Shown here: positions 22,888 to 35,211 of the stretch, piece by piece
How positions within the stretch are numbered: the first letter of the stretch is position 1
How the letters are laid out: every line of letters begins with the position of its first letter
Assembly: GCA_964059195.1 (NCBI GenBank)
Contig: CAXKWD010000002.1
Span: 169,142,559 to 169,206,558 of the forward strand
DNA length: 64,000 nucleotides
DNA from: Ectobius pallidus
Taxonomy: Eukaryota; Arthropoda; Insecta; Blattodea; Ectobiidae
Direction of reading: 5' to 3'
The notes under the pieces: generated by a model
What the model was told of the DNA's origin: nothing
What the model saw: only the letters and a program-made list of their open reading frames with translations
Database searches by the model: none
Program-made: the position numbers and the translations under genes

Positions 22888-25170
22888 CAATGTAGAAAGA
22901 TTTGGAAGGGGACTAGATATTATGTACTTGGACAGCCAAGAAGTCTCAGCACCAGCACACCAAGCTGAAATCTCTGCCATACATATAAAATATGCTGCTT
23001 ACCCATGGCTGCATATTGGTTGTCTCTATTTTCATTGGCAAGGGATTGTTTACGGAGACATGTTTACATGAAGGTTAATGAATTTGAGGAATTGCATAAC
23101 GTAATGGAGGAACTGTTTGAAGTGGTGAAGGCTGAACATAAAGTTTGGTAAAAGGATCAGCAATGTGGTAATGAAGAAAGTGTTTCTCAATAAAAGTACT
23201 GTACTTGAAACTACAAATCACATGATTCAAACAAAAATATTTTAAAGAAATAATGGGTAGTAAATTGGTGATTTACTCTGATTTTGGGTTTTTTATTTTT
23301 ACAAATCTACAATACACTCAGTACTTTGCAAAAACATACTTTTATAATACACCCTAATTCCATAACTGATAATTCGACTATTATGGACTGGAATGTGTGG
23401 TTTTGAAACATGTTTGTTTCACCGATGGACATTTTCGTAGATGCATGATAGGATTTTCTTGTTTAAGAATTAGCACAATAGAAGGAATTATTGTTCATAA
23501 GCAAAAAAATGCTATGAAACAGTCACATGACTTACCCTACTTTACGTGTAGAAACATAATTATCTTGTATTACATTCTGACATTAGTAAGTATCGCATCG
23601 TAGAAATATGCATTCAATTCTCAGCTTCATGCCAAAACGAAACTGCTCGCAAAGCAAAGATTTTGTTTGTAGATAGATGGTAACTTGTGGCTGTTATTTA
23701 GAAAATTTTACCAAATAATGTTTTCTTAACAAAATTGTTTCTTTCCAGAAAGGAACATGGGGGCATCGGCATCATGGGAGATTCCATTACCAAAGATGAA
23801 TTTTGTTATATATATTTTGCAATAGAGGACTTTGTGACAGGTGGCATTCCAGAAGATATGCTTTCTGGTCACAAATAGGTCCATCAACTTGACATCTCTC
23901 TAGGAAGAAACTAAGGACATGAAAGGGTTGAAAATTTAAGTCCAAAAGCTCTCTCTAATTTGGTATCAATTATTTTAATGTATGTTAATCTAGGACACTT
24001 GACCCAAGGTTTACAATCCCTACCAATGTGTAAGTATTTTATAATGATCATTCAAGCACCAATACAGGTATATGTACCTATACACATTATATATATTAGG
24101 GGTGGTCTCTGTCACCACAACAAAGTGCGTCCTCAGGTTGCGGATAGAGGATACGGTCTCCAAATATGGAGGGTATCTGGAATACATTGAATAAGCATAA
24201 TAAGTTAACAAATATATTCACCTTATACCCTCAATTTTACTTATAAATGAAATGCATAAGCCACTTGGGATACTCTGAAGTTAAATAACACTGGGTACTA
24301 GTCGTAGTATATAAAACCACCATGCAGCAGTTGCAGAACTAGTTCCCAAGAAGGCCAACAGCCATAATATATAAAAAGATTACAATAACAGCAGTTGCAC
24401 TTTAATTGTTATTTATGGGAAGTCACTATGTAGCAGTTGTATTGTGTATGTGTTAAAATTATTTTATGCACTAATTAAAACACTTTTGTGAATTTCACAG
24501 ATGTTCAATGTAGTCCCCAGGGCGTTATGCATTCAAAGTAGTCTTGGAAAATGCATTTCGGCATAGCAGATTCTTATGCCATCTTCAGTTCCTGTGTATG
24601 TGGAAAACTATCTTGTTTGTAAATAGTCAGTGCTTATTTAGATATTTTAAACAATTGAAACAATTTTGCGCTATTTCATGGATTCAATTTGCTTCATATT
24701 GGTATTTTAAGCATGAACAAAGCTAAATATAACTAAGGAAAGCTCTTTTGTAAAATGTTGTGCTTATTGCTGTTAACTGCACAGCTGACTAGTAGCTTTC
24801 AGGTACCATATGGAGAAGTATATTTTCTGTTTATAAGAATATTTTTGGTGACATACACCTGTGAAAATTTACAGAAATATATTGTAATTTATAATAATAA
24901 GTATTGAAAGGAAGGTACATCCTCCAAAACATGAGGAAAGATTTCTGATGTAAAATAAAGATGACGCTTTAGTTTGTGCACATTTTTGTTTTGTTTTTAT
25001 TGTTTGTTTTCTGATTTTTTTTTTAACATAGCTGCGTGCATATTTCTATGATTTTAGTGCATTAATCCACACCCTAACTTATGATAATGTTCATCAGTGT
25101 ACACAGGACATTGTTTTATATATTACAGTATTACAGGCATGTAAGAAACTGGTATATATACAGTTTAAAT
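22888..25170. other. Intronic stretch with a dispersed-repeat scrap
   Basis: No gene recognised. 24115-24180 (GTTGCGGATAGAGGATACGG and onward) matches a repeat I recall as common in cockroach and locust genomes, probably a retroelement tail. The rest holds only short frames. Confidence 0.35.
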
Positions 25171-25176
25171 GTAAAT

Positions 25177-25692
25177 AGGGTTGCCAACTATTCCTTATTT
25201 CCTGGGAAATCTTGTATTTTCACTTAATTTGGACGAATAACCCAGGTCCCGTATTTTTCAAGATATATCCCGTATTTCCAGAGTTCCAGTCATTCATTCT
25301 TTTAAATTTGTTTTGGTATGATATTTTTATAATAGTCATATTATATGAAATATGATTCATAGTTGCAATTGGTTGGATGCTGTTTTCCACTCCCCTTGCA
25401 CGATCTATTATCAAATACCAGTAAGCCAGCAAGAATTTAAAGGATGGCAATAAATAATCTCTCAACTGTCCCGATGTGTTAATTCTTTTATATTGGCAGG
25501 AATGTTTATACAGTTAATGCAGAGTGATATCTATTTTTTTTTTTAAATAAAGAATATTAATACAGTACTATAAGTAACATTTGTTATGGTGTATGTGTAG
25601 TAAACTTTGGGTCCCTTATTCTTGGCATTTATCCCTTATTTTTACTTCTGTTATTTACTATTATCCCTTATTTCTGCGTTCAAGAGTTGGTA
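25177..25692. repeat. Possible DNA-element relic with GGGTTGCCAACT ends
   Basis: AGGGTTGCCAACTATTCC on the left and AGAGTTGGTACCTCT on the right are inverted with three changes in 13 positions. Both subterminal parts are rich in CCCTTATTT/CCCGTATTT. No clean duplication. Confidence 0.35.
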
Positions 25693-26140
25693 CCTCTAAA
25701 TTTAAATGCTGTGTGCAGTTAGAAATAACTATAACCACAAAAGATATTACCTTAGCATCCCTATATCTAAGGTTGTTAGAATCAGCTGATAGCATCTAAA
25801 TAGAAGAGGGAAGATTCTGTGAGAGTATTTAATCTATTTCATGGGAGTGCAAACAAACAAAAATTATTTTTTAATCTGTATTCTTTTCTGCAAGATTTAA
25901 ACATTTTTAAAAATACACATATGCAAGTACCTCTGATTCTGATAACAATAAGTATAGCCTTTTAACATTTTGCTTTCTGTGGGTAATCCAACATCAGTTC
26001 CACAGGTGGATAAGCTGCATTTTGGATAATTAGAGCCTATTTTTTTGTGTAAATTCTTATTTATTAAAACTTTATCAATATGGTAAGAATTTAAAATGTT
26101 AATGACTTAAATGAAAAATTTGATATTGATAAACAAACTA

Positions 26141-26677
26141 CCGTATTGGCCCGAAAATAAGACGACCTCGAATATAAGACGACCCTGAATTTTTGAAGGG
26201 TAGTTACGAAAAAATAAATAAAATAGCTTATTGGTACATTTTGCTTCACATAAAACATTTCATTATTTATTATTATAAAACAGAAGTTTGAAGTTCATGT
26301 CGTAACTTCTTCTCTCGCCTTTATTTACGCATTGAGACAATGAAGATGCTTTCTTTTTCACATGGTCTGCCATGATGGTGGTCAAACAAAGAGAATAGAG
26401 ATGCCAAGCAGTGCAGTACAAGGAGTAGCACGAATTCAGGAACAATAAAGTTCGGTAAAATTCGGTAATTTCCGTGCGGCTTTGACTTTGGGTCGGACGC
26501 ACGCCATATGTTTGTGTTCTGTGCATGCCATTTGCGTGGGAATACCCGTACACACGTGCACAGTTGCATTCATGAATGGAGGGTTGTTGAATCTTAGGCT
26601 GCGCGTATAAGACGAGTATAGTTTTCAAAGGCACATTTTCAGGGAAAAAACATCGTCTTATATTCGGGACAATACGG
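26141..26677. mobile_element. TA-flanked element with CCGTATTG ends (mariner/pogo group)
   Basis: 537 bp, ends CCGTATTGGCCCGAAAATAA and TTATATTCGGGACAATACGG, TA on both sides. The minus strand encodes SSLSQCVNKGERRSYDMNFK near 26330, like the N-terminus of CENPB/pogo-type transposases (RRSY...FKL). Shares its interior with the element at 53424-54101. Confidence 0.75.
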
Positions 26678-26999
26678 TAATACAAAATGGCGATTAAAGA
26701 AAACTTCTATGTTTAAAAACTGCATCATGAAAATCCTACCATGCTTATTCACAAAGTGGCCAGTGATAGACAGTGGAAAGTGAGAATAGACTTACTTATA
26801 CAGTGATTTGGTGCCAAAAAATCATGTGCACTGTGTTAAAGAAAAATATAACTAAGTGCAAGCCTTTGTTATAGTGTAAATGATTAATATATGGATGTAT
26901 GGATATCATAAAAATGTGGGATATTAATATGAATAATTACAAAATGATTAGTAAGAAATTATAAATACTGACCATGACAAATACAGTATACAGAAAGGA

Positions 27000-27230
27000 T
27001 TAAAATATATTAAACTTGAAAGCATTCAACTTCACATAATTACTGTATGTAAAAACTTACCAAATAAGAATATATTATGTTTCCTTGGTTCCCTCGTCAT
27101 CATGAGATCTCAGTAGGCCTCAGCTGATGAAGAGGGGTAACCCATCGAAACATACATTGTAAGTTTTTACTTACAATATTTATATGAAGTCGAATGCATT
27201 AAAGTTTAATATGTAATACTGCCACTTCAC
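27000..27230 (+). repeat. Penelope-LTR-like inverted repeat with hammerhead-like core
   Basis: The outer arms (about 27008-27060 and 27155-27213) are inverted copies ending in GTAAAAACTTAC and GTAAGTTTTTACTTAC. Between them, 27124-27150 reads CTGATGA, a GGGG-TAA-CCC hairpin, then GAAA. This is the core order of a hammerhead ribozyme with one extra base after CTGATGA. The 4-nt piece after GAAA and the TC seen at other loci are changed here. Confidence 0.5.
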
Positions 27231-28451
27231 AATGTTTTTCCGATTAATTTAATCAAATAGAGAAAGATTTTTTTCTAATTAAATAAATAAATGAACGAAT
27301 ATATATACAACTGATAACAGTACCGGTACATCCTTTGTGCATATTAAGGAAATGAGCCTTTCTAGCATCCAATTAGCAGTGACAGCTTTAGAACTTACTT
27401 CACCACGGAAGGATTTGTTTCTTGGTTTATGAAATGGAAATCATTCAACATGGATGCATATATAAATATTATATATGGTCTGCACAAAAGTGTATTTAAG
27501 TTCAATCGAAAGTTAAGGAAAATACAGGAAAATTTTTCCCATATTACTATATTCAAAGAAGAAAGCAGCTGCTACAATGAACTTTAATCAAGTTCAAATA
27601 TTTTTTTAGGTGAAGAATTAATGTGACACAGATTGGCACAGAGTAAGTAAGTTTATGTATTGGCTACATATGTGAGCTTATGTGATGGATAAATAGTAAA
27701 TACAAGCATCCAACTATAGTTAAGAAAGTAAAAATCTGAAGAAGAAAAACAGGGGAAAAAAGAAGAATCAATTCTAGCAAAAAAGCCACATAACAGGGAA
27801 AGAACGGTAGTATTAAATACAAGTTATCATTATATGGCTGTGTAATGAAGTAAAATTTTAACCTACTCTAACCTTTTCATGTAAATAAACTGTAAAACAA
27901 ACAAAAACTACCCCAAATTTTCCTAATTAAATAAAAGATCACTACTTACTCTGACCCAAAAATTAATAATTTTTTTATTTGGATCTGAAAATGTTATTTT
28001 AATTTTGATAAACTTGTGACTATGATATTTTTGAAAATGCCTTATGTAGGCCTACAGAATTTTATTTATGGAAATAGAACTAATACTGAAGAATCTCTAT
28101 ATTTTTAGGGCTGTAAAGCTATTTATTTTACAAGATTTCTAAATTTTGACTTTATTGAAACAACAAACCCCAAAGGATCTTAAACTAGAAAAGGCCTTTA
28201 GTTACGGGATTTTATCGGCTTTAGAATTTAAAAATCAGAATTCCCAAAACATCATATTTGCTATAACAACTCTAATGAATTTTAAACTGTCTAAGAACAG
28301 ACAATCTGGAAATACAGTAAAGTCATAAAGAGGAAAGAAGAGAACCCAAATAAATCCTATGATATAAAAAATACAAAACAAATTCCTATCATATTACCAT
28401 TGTTGCTGTGACTGAATAGTGAATCAAATCACATGATCAACATAAACTCAC
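27231..28451. other. AT-rich intronic stretch, nothing recognised
   Basis: No domain-bearing frame, element end or tRNA-like part seen before the Br140 exon at 28452. Confidence 0.3.
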
Positions 28452-28671
28452 ATGCTAGCAGAACTGCTGGTTCCACCATGTGTGCCACTGTGGGGATCTG
28501 GCTTTTTAATTGCAGCAGCTGCTGCTTTTCGAGTGAACAGAACAGCTGTGCGACGATTCACTCCCGACGGAGACACTGACGTAAGTTGTGACACTGTGTT
28601 TGGCTGTGTTTGGTCTGAGGATGGAGTTAATTTGGCTGGGGTTGTGGGAGGTACCAGCCCCCCAGAAGAAT
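28452..28671 (-). CDS. Br140: Br140/BRPF exon with NRRTAVLFTRKAAAA motif
   Basis: 220-nt exon, phase 1 in and phase 2 out; acceptor TTTTCGCAG, donor GCAT|GTGAGT. The product runs DSSGGLVPPTTPAKLTPSSD, a Gln/Thr stretch, then SPSGVNRRTAVLFTRKAAAA and a Gly/Ser-rich end. The NRRTAVLFTRKA block stands out from the low-complexity surroundings and is the sort of short conserved motif seen in insect Br140 linkers. Joins to both neighbours keep the frame: GAT codon upstream, ATG codon downstream. Confidence 0.8.
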
Positions 28672-29007
28672 CTGCGAAAACATGTCAACACCACATGTAG
28701 TCAAGGATGAAATTTCACACTATGTAGTAAACCCACTTAACAATAACCTGAATTAACCACAGGAAGGTATATCATTAAGTAGCATTCAAAGGTAATTATG
28801 TTTGAAACAATGAATTAATTCATCATATATAATGTAACCAGTCCTTTTGAAATTACCAATAAATTCATGAGCAACCCAGTTGCGAGGGTATTTATCTAGG
28901 AATTTCAAATGATCGAGTTACATTTATAATGACTATTTGATGAATAAAATGTAATAGGTAGTTCACATAGTGCATTTATTAATGACTAGAGCCCGGATTT
29001 CCATGCA

Positions 29008-29996
29008 AATGCATGTTTTTATATACTTTGGTTACACTTCTCAAACTTTGTAGTTACACATTACATGACTTATGGATTCCAAATAAACATATTTTTTCCG
29101 TGCATGTTTGCATATTTCGGCCTTTTTATGGCAAAATTCATGCATAATGCATGTTTTGGATTTTTTGGGCTTAATGTAGCATATTCAGACGTTTTTAATG
29201 CATAAAACCCCTCATTTTCTGGTTTTAGTGCATAATATCAAGTTACCATGCATAACTGTGCATATTATGAATATGCCTCCCTAAAATCTTGGCTTTTCAA
29301 AGAAACGTCAAAATGTTGCATTGCATTACCATTGTTACGTTTTGATTGACTTGGCAACAGAGTTTGCCACTTGCATGAATTTGAGAGTGCAAACTACTGT
29401 TTACCCTAAATAAACAGTAATATAATACACAAGGCTACAAAAGAAAATGCCGACTCGCCGACCCCCACCACCTTCCATTGAAAGATAACTGCTAAACAGA
29501 ATGTTCACTGCTTGAATTTGTCAGTCACTAGCCATTTTTGAAGACTTTGAATACTTTAGAATCGTGTTGTGGAGAAACGGGTGTGACAGTCAGGGAAAAA
29601 CATAAGAAGGTACTTAGTTCAAAACCTGATCTTAAACTTCTGAAAACGTGAAAGTCGTATCATGTGGAGAAAATGTAAAAGACATGGAATTCGATCTCAC
29701 CCTCAGTCAAATTTCTTCCCTTAAGTAGGCCTATGCACCTGTTACTTCTTGTGAAGTAGAAAAATCCTTTTCTGCGTTCAAGAATGTCCTAACTGATAAA
29801 CACAAGAGTTTAATTGAGGAGAATTTGGAAAAACTCGTTGTTCTCTATATTGTTTTAAGAGAAATTGAAATATGTTGCAGTACACTGTGGATTTTTGATA
29901 GTGCATGTTTCGCCCTTCATTGTGCATATTTGGAGATATGATAGTGCATGAATGCATGCATATTTTTAAGTTTGATAGTGCATGAAAATCCGGGCT
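29008..29996 (+). mobile_element. hAT-like deletion derivative with CGGBP1-like C-terminus
   Basis: Ends AGCCCGGATTTCCATGCA and TGCATGAAAATCCGGGCT. TTATTAATGACTA flanks the left end (one base away) and the right end, a 13-bp match. Subterminal regions are full of TGCAT motifs. Near 29743-29865 the plus strand encodes APVTSCEVEKSFSAFKNVLT then ENLEKLVVLY, the C-terminal block of hAT-derived CGGBP1-like proteins. The duplication is longer than the 8 bp usual for hAT, so the class stays open. Confidence 0.6.
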
Positions 29997-30568
29997 TTAT
30001 TAATGACTATATTGTAATTTATTTACTTTAATAATATAATAGACTGAGCTCATATTAAAAAGCATTCATGGCATATAATCCATGTACCTATTCCCTGTGA
30101 ACAAGAAATCTCACAAGCATCGCTTGCTGAAATTAGTAAGACATTTGCTGATTCCTGAACAAATGTAAGTACATTTCACATTATTGTTATAGTTCCCAGT
30201 GATTCATAACACATATTGCATTTCATTCATACTGGGGTCACATCTTTATCGTGTTATAAGAGGTGATAATGAAATTTCGATAGAGAGTGAATGAATCAGG
30301 GCTATGACCGGTTGAAGCTTCTTACACATGATTTCATCTATAACTACTGGTGATGGTAGAAAGACATAGAACAGTCAATTTCAGTATTCTACAAATTATG
30401 CATTATAAATTTAAATTGCATAACAAAGCAACATGAAAATACAAAATTCAGTGAAATGCACTGAATATTATCCACATCAGATTTACTGAATGCTAATATT
30501 GAACTTTAAGGAGTCATGATAAAACAGAAAATTATATACACTTAAAGAAATTAAGGTAACTATTCCAT

Positions 30569-30981
30569 AACAGGGTGCTTAGCAAAATATTTGGGTCTAA
30601 CAGAAATGAAAATGGGGATTGGAGAAATCTGCATAATGATGAGCTTCATAACCTGTACTCGTCACCGGATGTAGTAAGGGTAATTAAATCATGGAGGCTG
30701 ATATGGGTTGGATATGTTAGATGCATGGGGAGGAAAGACATATTTCAAAATTACTGATTGTGAGACCCGAAGAAAACAGACCACTTGGAGTGGGAGGACA
30801 ATATTAGGATAGACTTAAGGGAAGTAGGATTTGCAAGGAACGGTTGGAGTTAGCACAGAATAGGGTTGAATGGTGGGCTCAGGTAAGCACGGCAATGAAC
30901 CTCCGGGTTTCATAAAATACATAATATTTCTTTAGTTTGCTTAGGAATTGTCTATTGCAATGGAGTAAGTAAGTAAGTAGA
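30569..30981 (+). mobile_element. 5'-truncated LINE copy with (TAAG)n tail and 13-bp duplication
   Basis: Same family as 16193-18640: LSKIFGSNRNENGDWRNLHN, DELHNLYSSPDVVRVIKSWR, and near 30800 the decayed WEDNIRIDLREVGFA block. Ends in TAAGTAAGTAAGTAG. GTAACTATTCCAT lies at 30556-30568 and 30982-30994. This is a complete record of a target-primed insertion, truncated to about 410 bp. Confidence 0.88.
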
Positions 30982-31189
30982 GTAACTATTCCATTCATGC
31001 TCCACCGTATTTGACCAATAACGTTTAGCAATGCCTCAGATATCGACCAATCATGATCATTTATCTTACAATATGCTTCCTAGGGTCGCAAAGATGTAAC
31101 TTTTTTTTTTAAGTATGTTGGTAACTTTGGTGTAAATTTTCATTACAGTTTTGTTAATTATAGAAGAAATAAAAGATCTTGACACTTGT

Positions 31190-34030
31190 TTTCGGGGTTC
31201 TGCCCAACGACTGTACCGGCTGTATTAGAGTTTTAGGAAATGTTGATTTTCATAGTCTAAGATCCAAGCGTCTTTTCCTCTTGAGTCATCTGAGTTGTGA
31301 GTCTGGTGGATAGTTTGTAGGAATGTCCTGGATAAGTGGATTGATGTGGTTGTTGAATGATCTGGCTAGTCTTATGTAAGCTTTGTTGAGTACTGTTATT
31401 ACATCTGGAATGTTTAGATCAGAGTGAATGGTTGAGTTTCTAATGTACCATGGAGCATGGGTTATTAATCAAATCAAAGTTAGATTTTGAATAGTCCAAA
31501 TTCTTTGTATTTGTGATGCTGATGATGAACCCCAAATTGAACATCCAGATAGGTCTGATGAGTGATAAATTTCTTGTATTGAAGGGAAAGTGAGGATTTA
31601 AAAGATATGATGTGTTTCAACTCATGGAAACGATGGTGAATTTTCTTAATTAAGTAAGAAAAATGATCCTTTCACATCAGACGTTGATTGAGAATAACGC
31701 CAGGGTATCTGACTGTCTTAGAGTCAATAACCTGTCACCTTGAAATGAGATTGGTTGTTGTAGTATATCGTGCTTGTATGTGAATTTTACAACATTTGAT
31801 GTTTTTAGATTCATCACAACTCTCCAGTGTTTGCACCACAAGTCTATTTTGTCACAAAATTCTTGAAGGTGCTGCTGTACAGCTATTTCAGTGACACCTT
31901 GACTCTGTATTGCAATGTCGTCTGCAAAATGTGCGATTAAGAATTTGTTACAAGCTGGAAAGTCTGCAATGTATGTGACACAAAATAGAGGTCTAAGTAT
32001 GTTGCCTTGAGGTACTCCAGATCGAATGGTTAATGCTTTTGATTGGGCTCATTCATATTTTACAGGAAATTTACAAAATTTTTCTGCTGCAAAGATATGA
32101 TTTAATGATCTTATAGAGAACATCATTTAGGTGAGGCTTAATTTTGAAAAGAATACCATCATGCCATATTTTGTTGAAAGCTTTTTCAGTATCCAGAAAT
32201 AGTCCTAGACAAACTAATTTTTCCTTTTAGTGTCCAATAGCCTATAGCATTTATGATGTGGTGGAGCTGCTGTGGACATGAATGTTGTGTTCTGAAACCA
32301 AACTGTGTAGTGGGTAGGACATACTATTGGGAGCTGACGAGATGATCCCTGGCCTGACTGAGGAGCTCTTATCTGCAGCCAATAGCAACGCTCCCCTACA
32401 CGTGCAGTTATATCACAACACCGTCTTCCCCCTGCATGCCACCACCAAATCACGGATCATCTTGTCAGCTCCCAACAGTAATTAATTCAGTATTTGACTT
32501 ATAGGATGATAACTCTCTTGATCACTTTTGACTTTTTGTGATTTTGGGATCATAGTTATAATAGCGTGCTTCAATTTAGAATGGAAATAAGTTAAGCAAA
32601 GAATAGTACTGAACATTTGTGTTATAAATACTAGTGCTTATCTGAGGGACAGATTCCAGTAGAGGCCGAACAACCAAGTCTTGGCCAGGAGCTTTCTTCT
32701 TAGGTCATCTAGTTTTGACATTCCATACTTGAGCAAGTGTAAAAAAGTTACTGTAAGGAGATAGTTGGAGAGCCTGTGAAATTGATTCCTTCACAGTTCT
32801 AGTGAATTCAGCATCAGCATTATCGTTTGGTTGAAACTGATTGTACGGTTGTTCGGAAAACAGTTTCACATTCTCTTCTGGAATCAAGGACCACTTAGTG
32901 CCAGTTTTTAAGGACGGTATTTTTTCTCTGCATTTGAATATTTTCTTTTTTGTCTTCCATAAAGATCCATCCTGCGCATTAAGATTCTTTAGCTGATTTT
33001 CAAGAGCAATTGTATGTTCAAGTTTTAATGCATCTTTTAGTTCTTTGATTACTCTGTTATAATATATCTTGTGTTGAGGGTATTTAGTTTGTTCTCAAAG
33101 TTTTTTGCACTTCTTTTTAATATGGTGAAGTTGCTGAATATGAGGAAAGTTACATTTACTAAATCTGTGAGTGCATGTTCCAGTAGAGCTACTTGCTAGG
33201 TTAGCAGAATGCTGGATATTTTTGGTAAAAGCAGCAACTGCAACATCTATATCATGAGGTGACTTCAATGGTATGTGTAGATCGGTCAGAGATTGTAATG
33301 TAGAAGTGTAAAATGTCCAGTTGAAAGGGTGTTTAATTAAACCAGAAGAAGAAATAACGTTCTCAGCAGCACCATTGAGTATAATACGTGCATGATAATG
33401 ACTTGAGCTTAATTCATGTAGTACAGCAGGATATGAGCAGTGTTGCACAATGTTTTTACCAATGAAAAAATGTAATACGTCAAGTGTGCTACCAGCTCTT
33501 GTGTTTCCAGAGAAAACAGATGCTCTAGATTCAGTTAATATGATATATTAGGTAGTATTCTTCTTCATGGATTGACTACATTCGAGCCCCAACGAGGATG
33601 CTTGTTATTAAAATCTCCGTTGAGTAGATAATGAGATTTCAATTTGTGGAAAACAGCCCAGAAATCCAATGGATTTAGTTTGTTGGCTGGAGTTGAATAA
33701 AATTATGCAATTTGTAATTTTTTGTAATTGAACTCTATTTGTATATGTTATATTTGATATTTTTGTTCAATTTTGTTCATAATGTATGAATGACATTTTA
33801 ATAAAAACAGAATCCCCTTTTCTTTTTTGGCTCGGATGATTAGGCCTGTACATATAATATCTTATGCGATCATGCAAATGTATGCCAATTTGGTCTCTGT
33901 AGCTAACAATATGTCAATATCATAAGTCTGAAGGAAATACAATAATTCATGATATTTATTATTAATGCCTGACAGCGCCAAGTAAAAATATTACTCTATT
34001 AGGGTCTCTAGCCATTATGTTTTATAACAG
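31190..34030 (-). pseudogene. Jockey-type LINE ORF2 relic (EN, linker, RT)
   Basis: The minus strand from 34010: EN start (HELLYFLQTYDIDILLATET), GDFNNKHPRWGSNVV near 33610, the linker DIDVAVAAFTKNIQHSANLA near 33250, then RT with SGVPQGNILRPLFCVTYIA and FADDIAIQSQG near 31920-32020. Many stops and frameshifts. A MITE interrupts it at 32327-32475. Order EN-linker-RT and GDFN..HP.WG fit Jockey. Confidence 0.8.
32327..32475. mobile_element. 149-bp MITE inside the Jockey relic
   Basis: Ends TTGGGAGCTGACGAGATGAT and ATCATCTTGTCAGCTCCCAA, inverted with one or two changes. Its G+C content is above that of the LINE around it. Duplication not clear, superfamily not assigned. Confidence 0.7.
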
Positions 34031-34250
34031 TTATAATTTGAGATACTGGAGGATGTAGAAGCTCTAGGAGTGAGTCCAACTTGGTAAGAATACGAACCAG
34101 CTGGTTTACATTTGGTTTAGAAATGGCTTTGGCATAGGTTTCTTGATGAGAAAGGATTAATGGTAGCATTGGTAACTCAAATCAATTCATTGAATCAATG
34201 CATAGTATTAAATTCACTTAGAATGGGAAGACACAATGAAGTGAAATAAT

Positions 34251-34334
34251 ATTAAACACATTATCTGCAAGAGCACTCTCTACTTTATTAAATTTAATGA
34301 AGTAGAGAGTGCTCTTGAAGATAATGTGTTTAAT
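34251..34334. repeat. Near-perfect 35-bp hairpin
   Basis: 34251-34285 and 34300-34334 are inverted copies (ATTAAACACATTATCT... and its complement) with one or two differences and a 14-nt AT loop. No element ends beyond it. Could be a tiny foldback MITE or the product of template switching. Confidence 0.75.
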
Positions 34335-34339
34335 GCATA

Positions 34340-35200
34340 GTACGTTCATTCATTTAGTACGCCATGATCTCACAGTGGGCAGAATACTGACAAAAAAGTA
34401 AGAAAATAATTATTATTTACAAAATCCATTACATTTTATTCATGGAATAGTCTTAATAAATCCTACTCAAGATTATGAATTTATCGATATATTTGTGAGA
34501 ACGAAGTTCAAGCAAATTTATTTGATGAAACTTGTGAGAATGAAGTTCGAGCAAATTGATCTGATTAAACTTGTAATCTCTTAAGGGATAACCTATGATA
34601 AAAACTCTAGAAACTTTACTATTTCCTCACTTAAACAGCAATTCAAGTTTCATGGATATTTATTCATATCATCAGTTGCTATCAACAGAAGATCACCCAC
34701 CACCATCTAGATTCATTGAATGTTTATTGAGAACAGAGATCAAGCTAGTTTGCTTTTGATTCCTACTTGAAATCACTATTAGTCACTGATGCTGATAGAT
34801 TTGTTCCTTTAGGTACACTGATGTCTATGCTTTGATGCTATTGAAAGATGATGTGGTTGTTACTTCTTCCTTGAATATTATTTTGTTTTTGTTTTAATTA
34901 GAAGAGATTATTAGAATAAAAAAAAATCATTGTTTGGAGTTTCTTGACATGCCCTCTGTTGTAGCTTTAATGTACTTTGTGATTAAATTACCTCTTGATG
35001 TAGGCCTACTTCAAAATTCATCAGTATGTTTTCAAAATTCCGCATATAAAACTTTTCCCCACACTTTCAAATCTTTCTGTTCGTTTATTGACTAACATTT
35101 CATAACTTATTCACAGAATGCTGAGAATTTATGAAGCATTAACTCAATTGTGAAATAATTTTATTTGGTCTAATCTTTTAGCAATTACTGATTTACAAAC
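34340..35200. other. Intronic stretch, nothing recognised
   Basis: AT-rich; a short direct repeat near 34500-34570 (GTGAGAA.GAAGTTC.AGCAAAT, two copies) is the only structure seen. Confidence 0.3.
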
Positions 35201-35211
35201 ATACAGATACA

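Noticed and set aside
28452..28700. Plus-strand 82-codon frame starting MLAELLVPPCVPLWG
   Set aside because: Antisense to a Br140 exon with matching phase on the minus strand.
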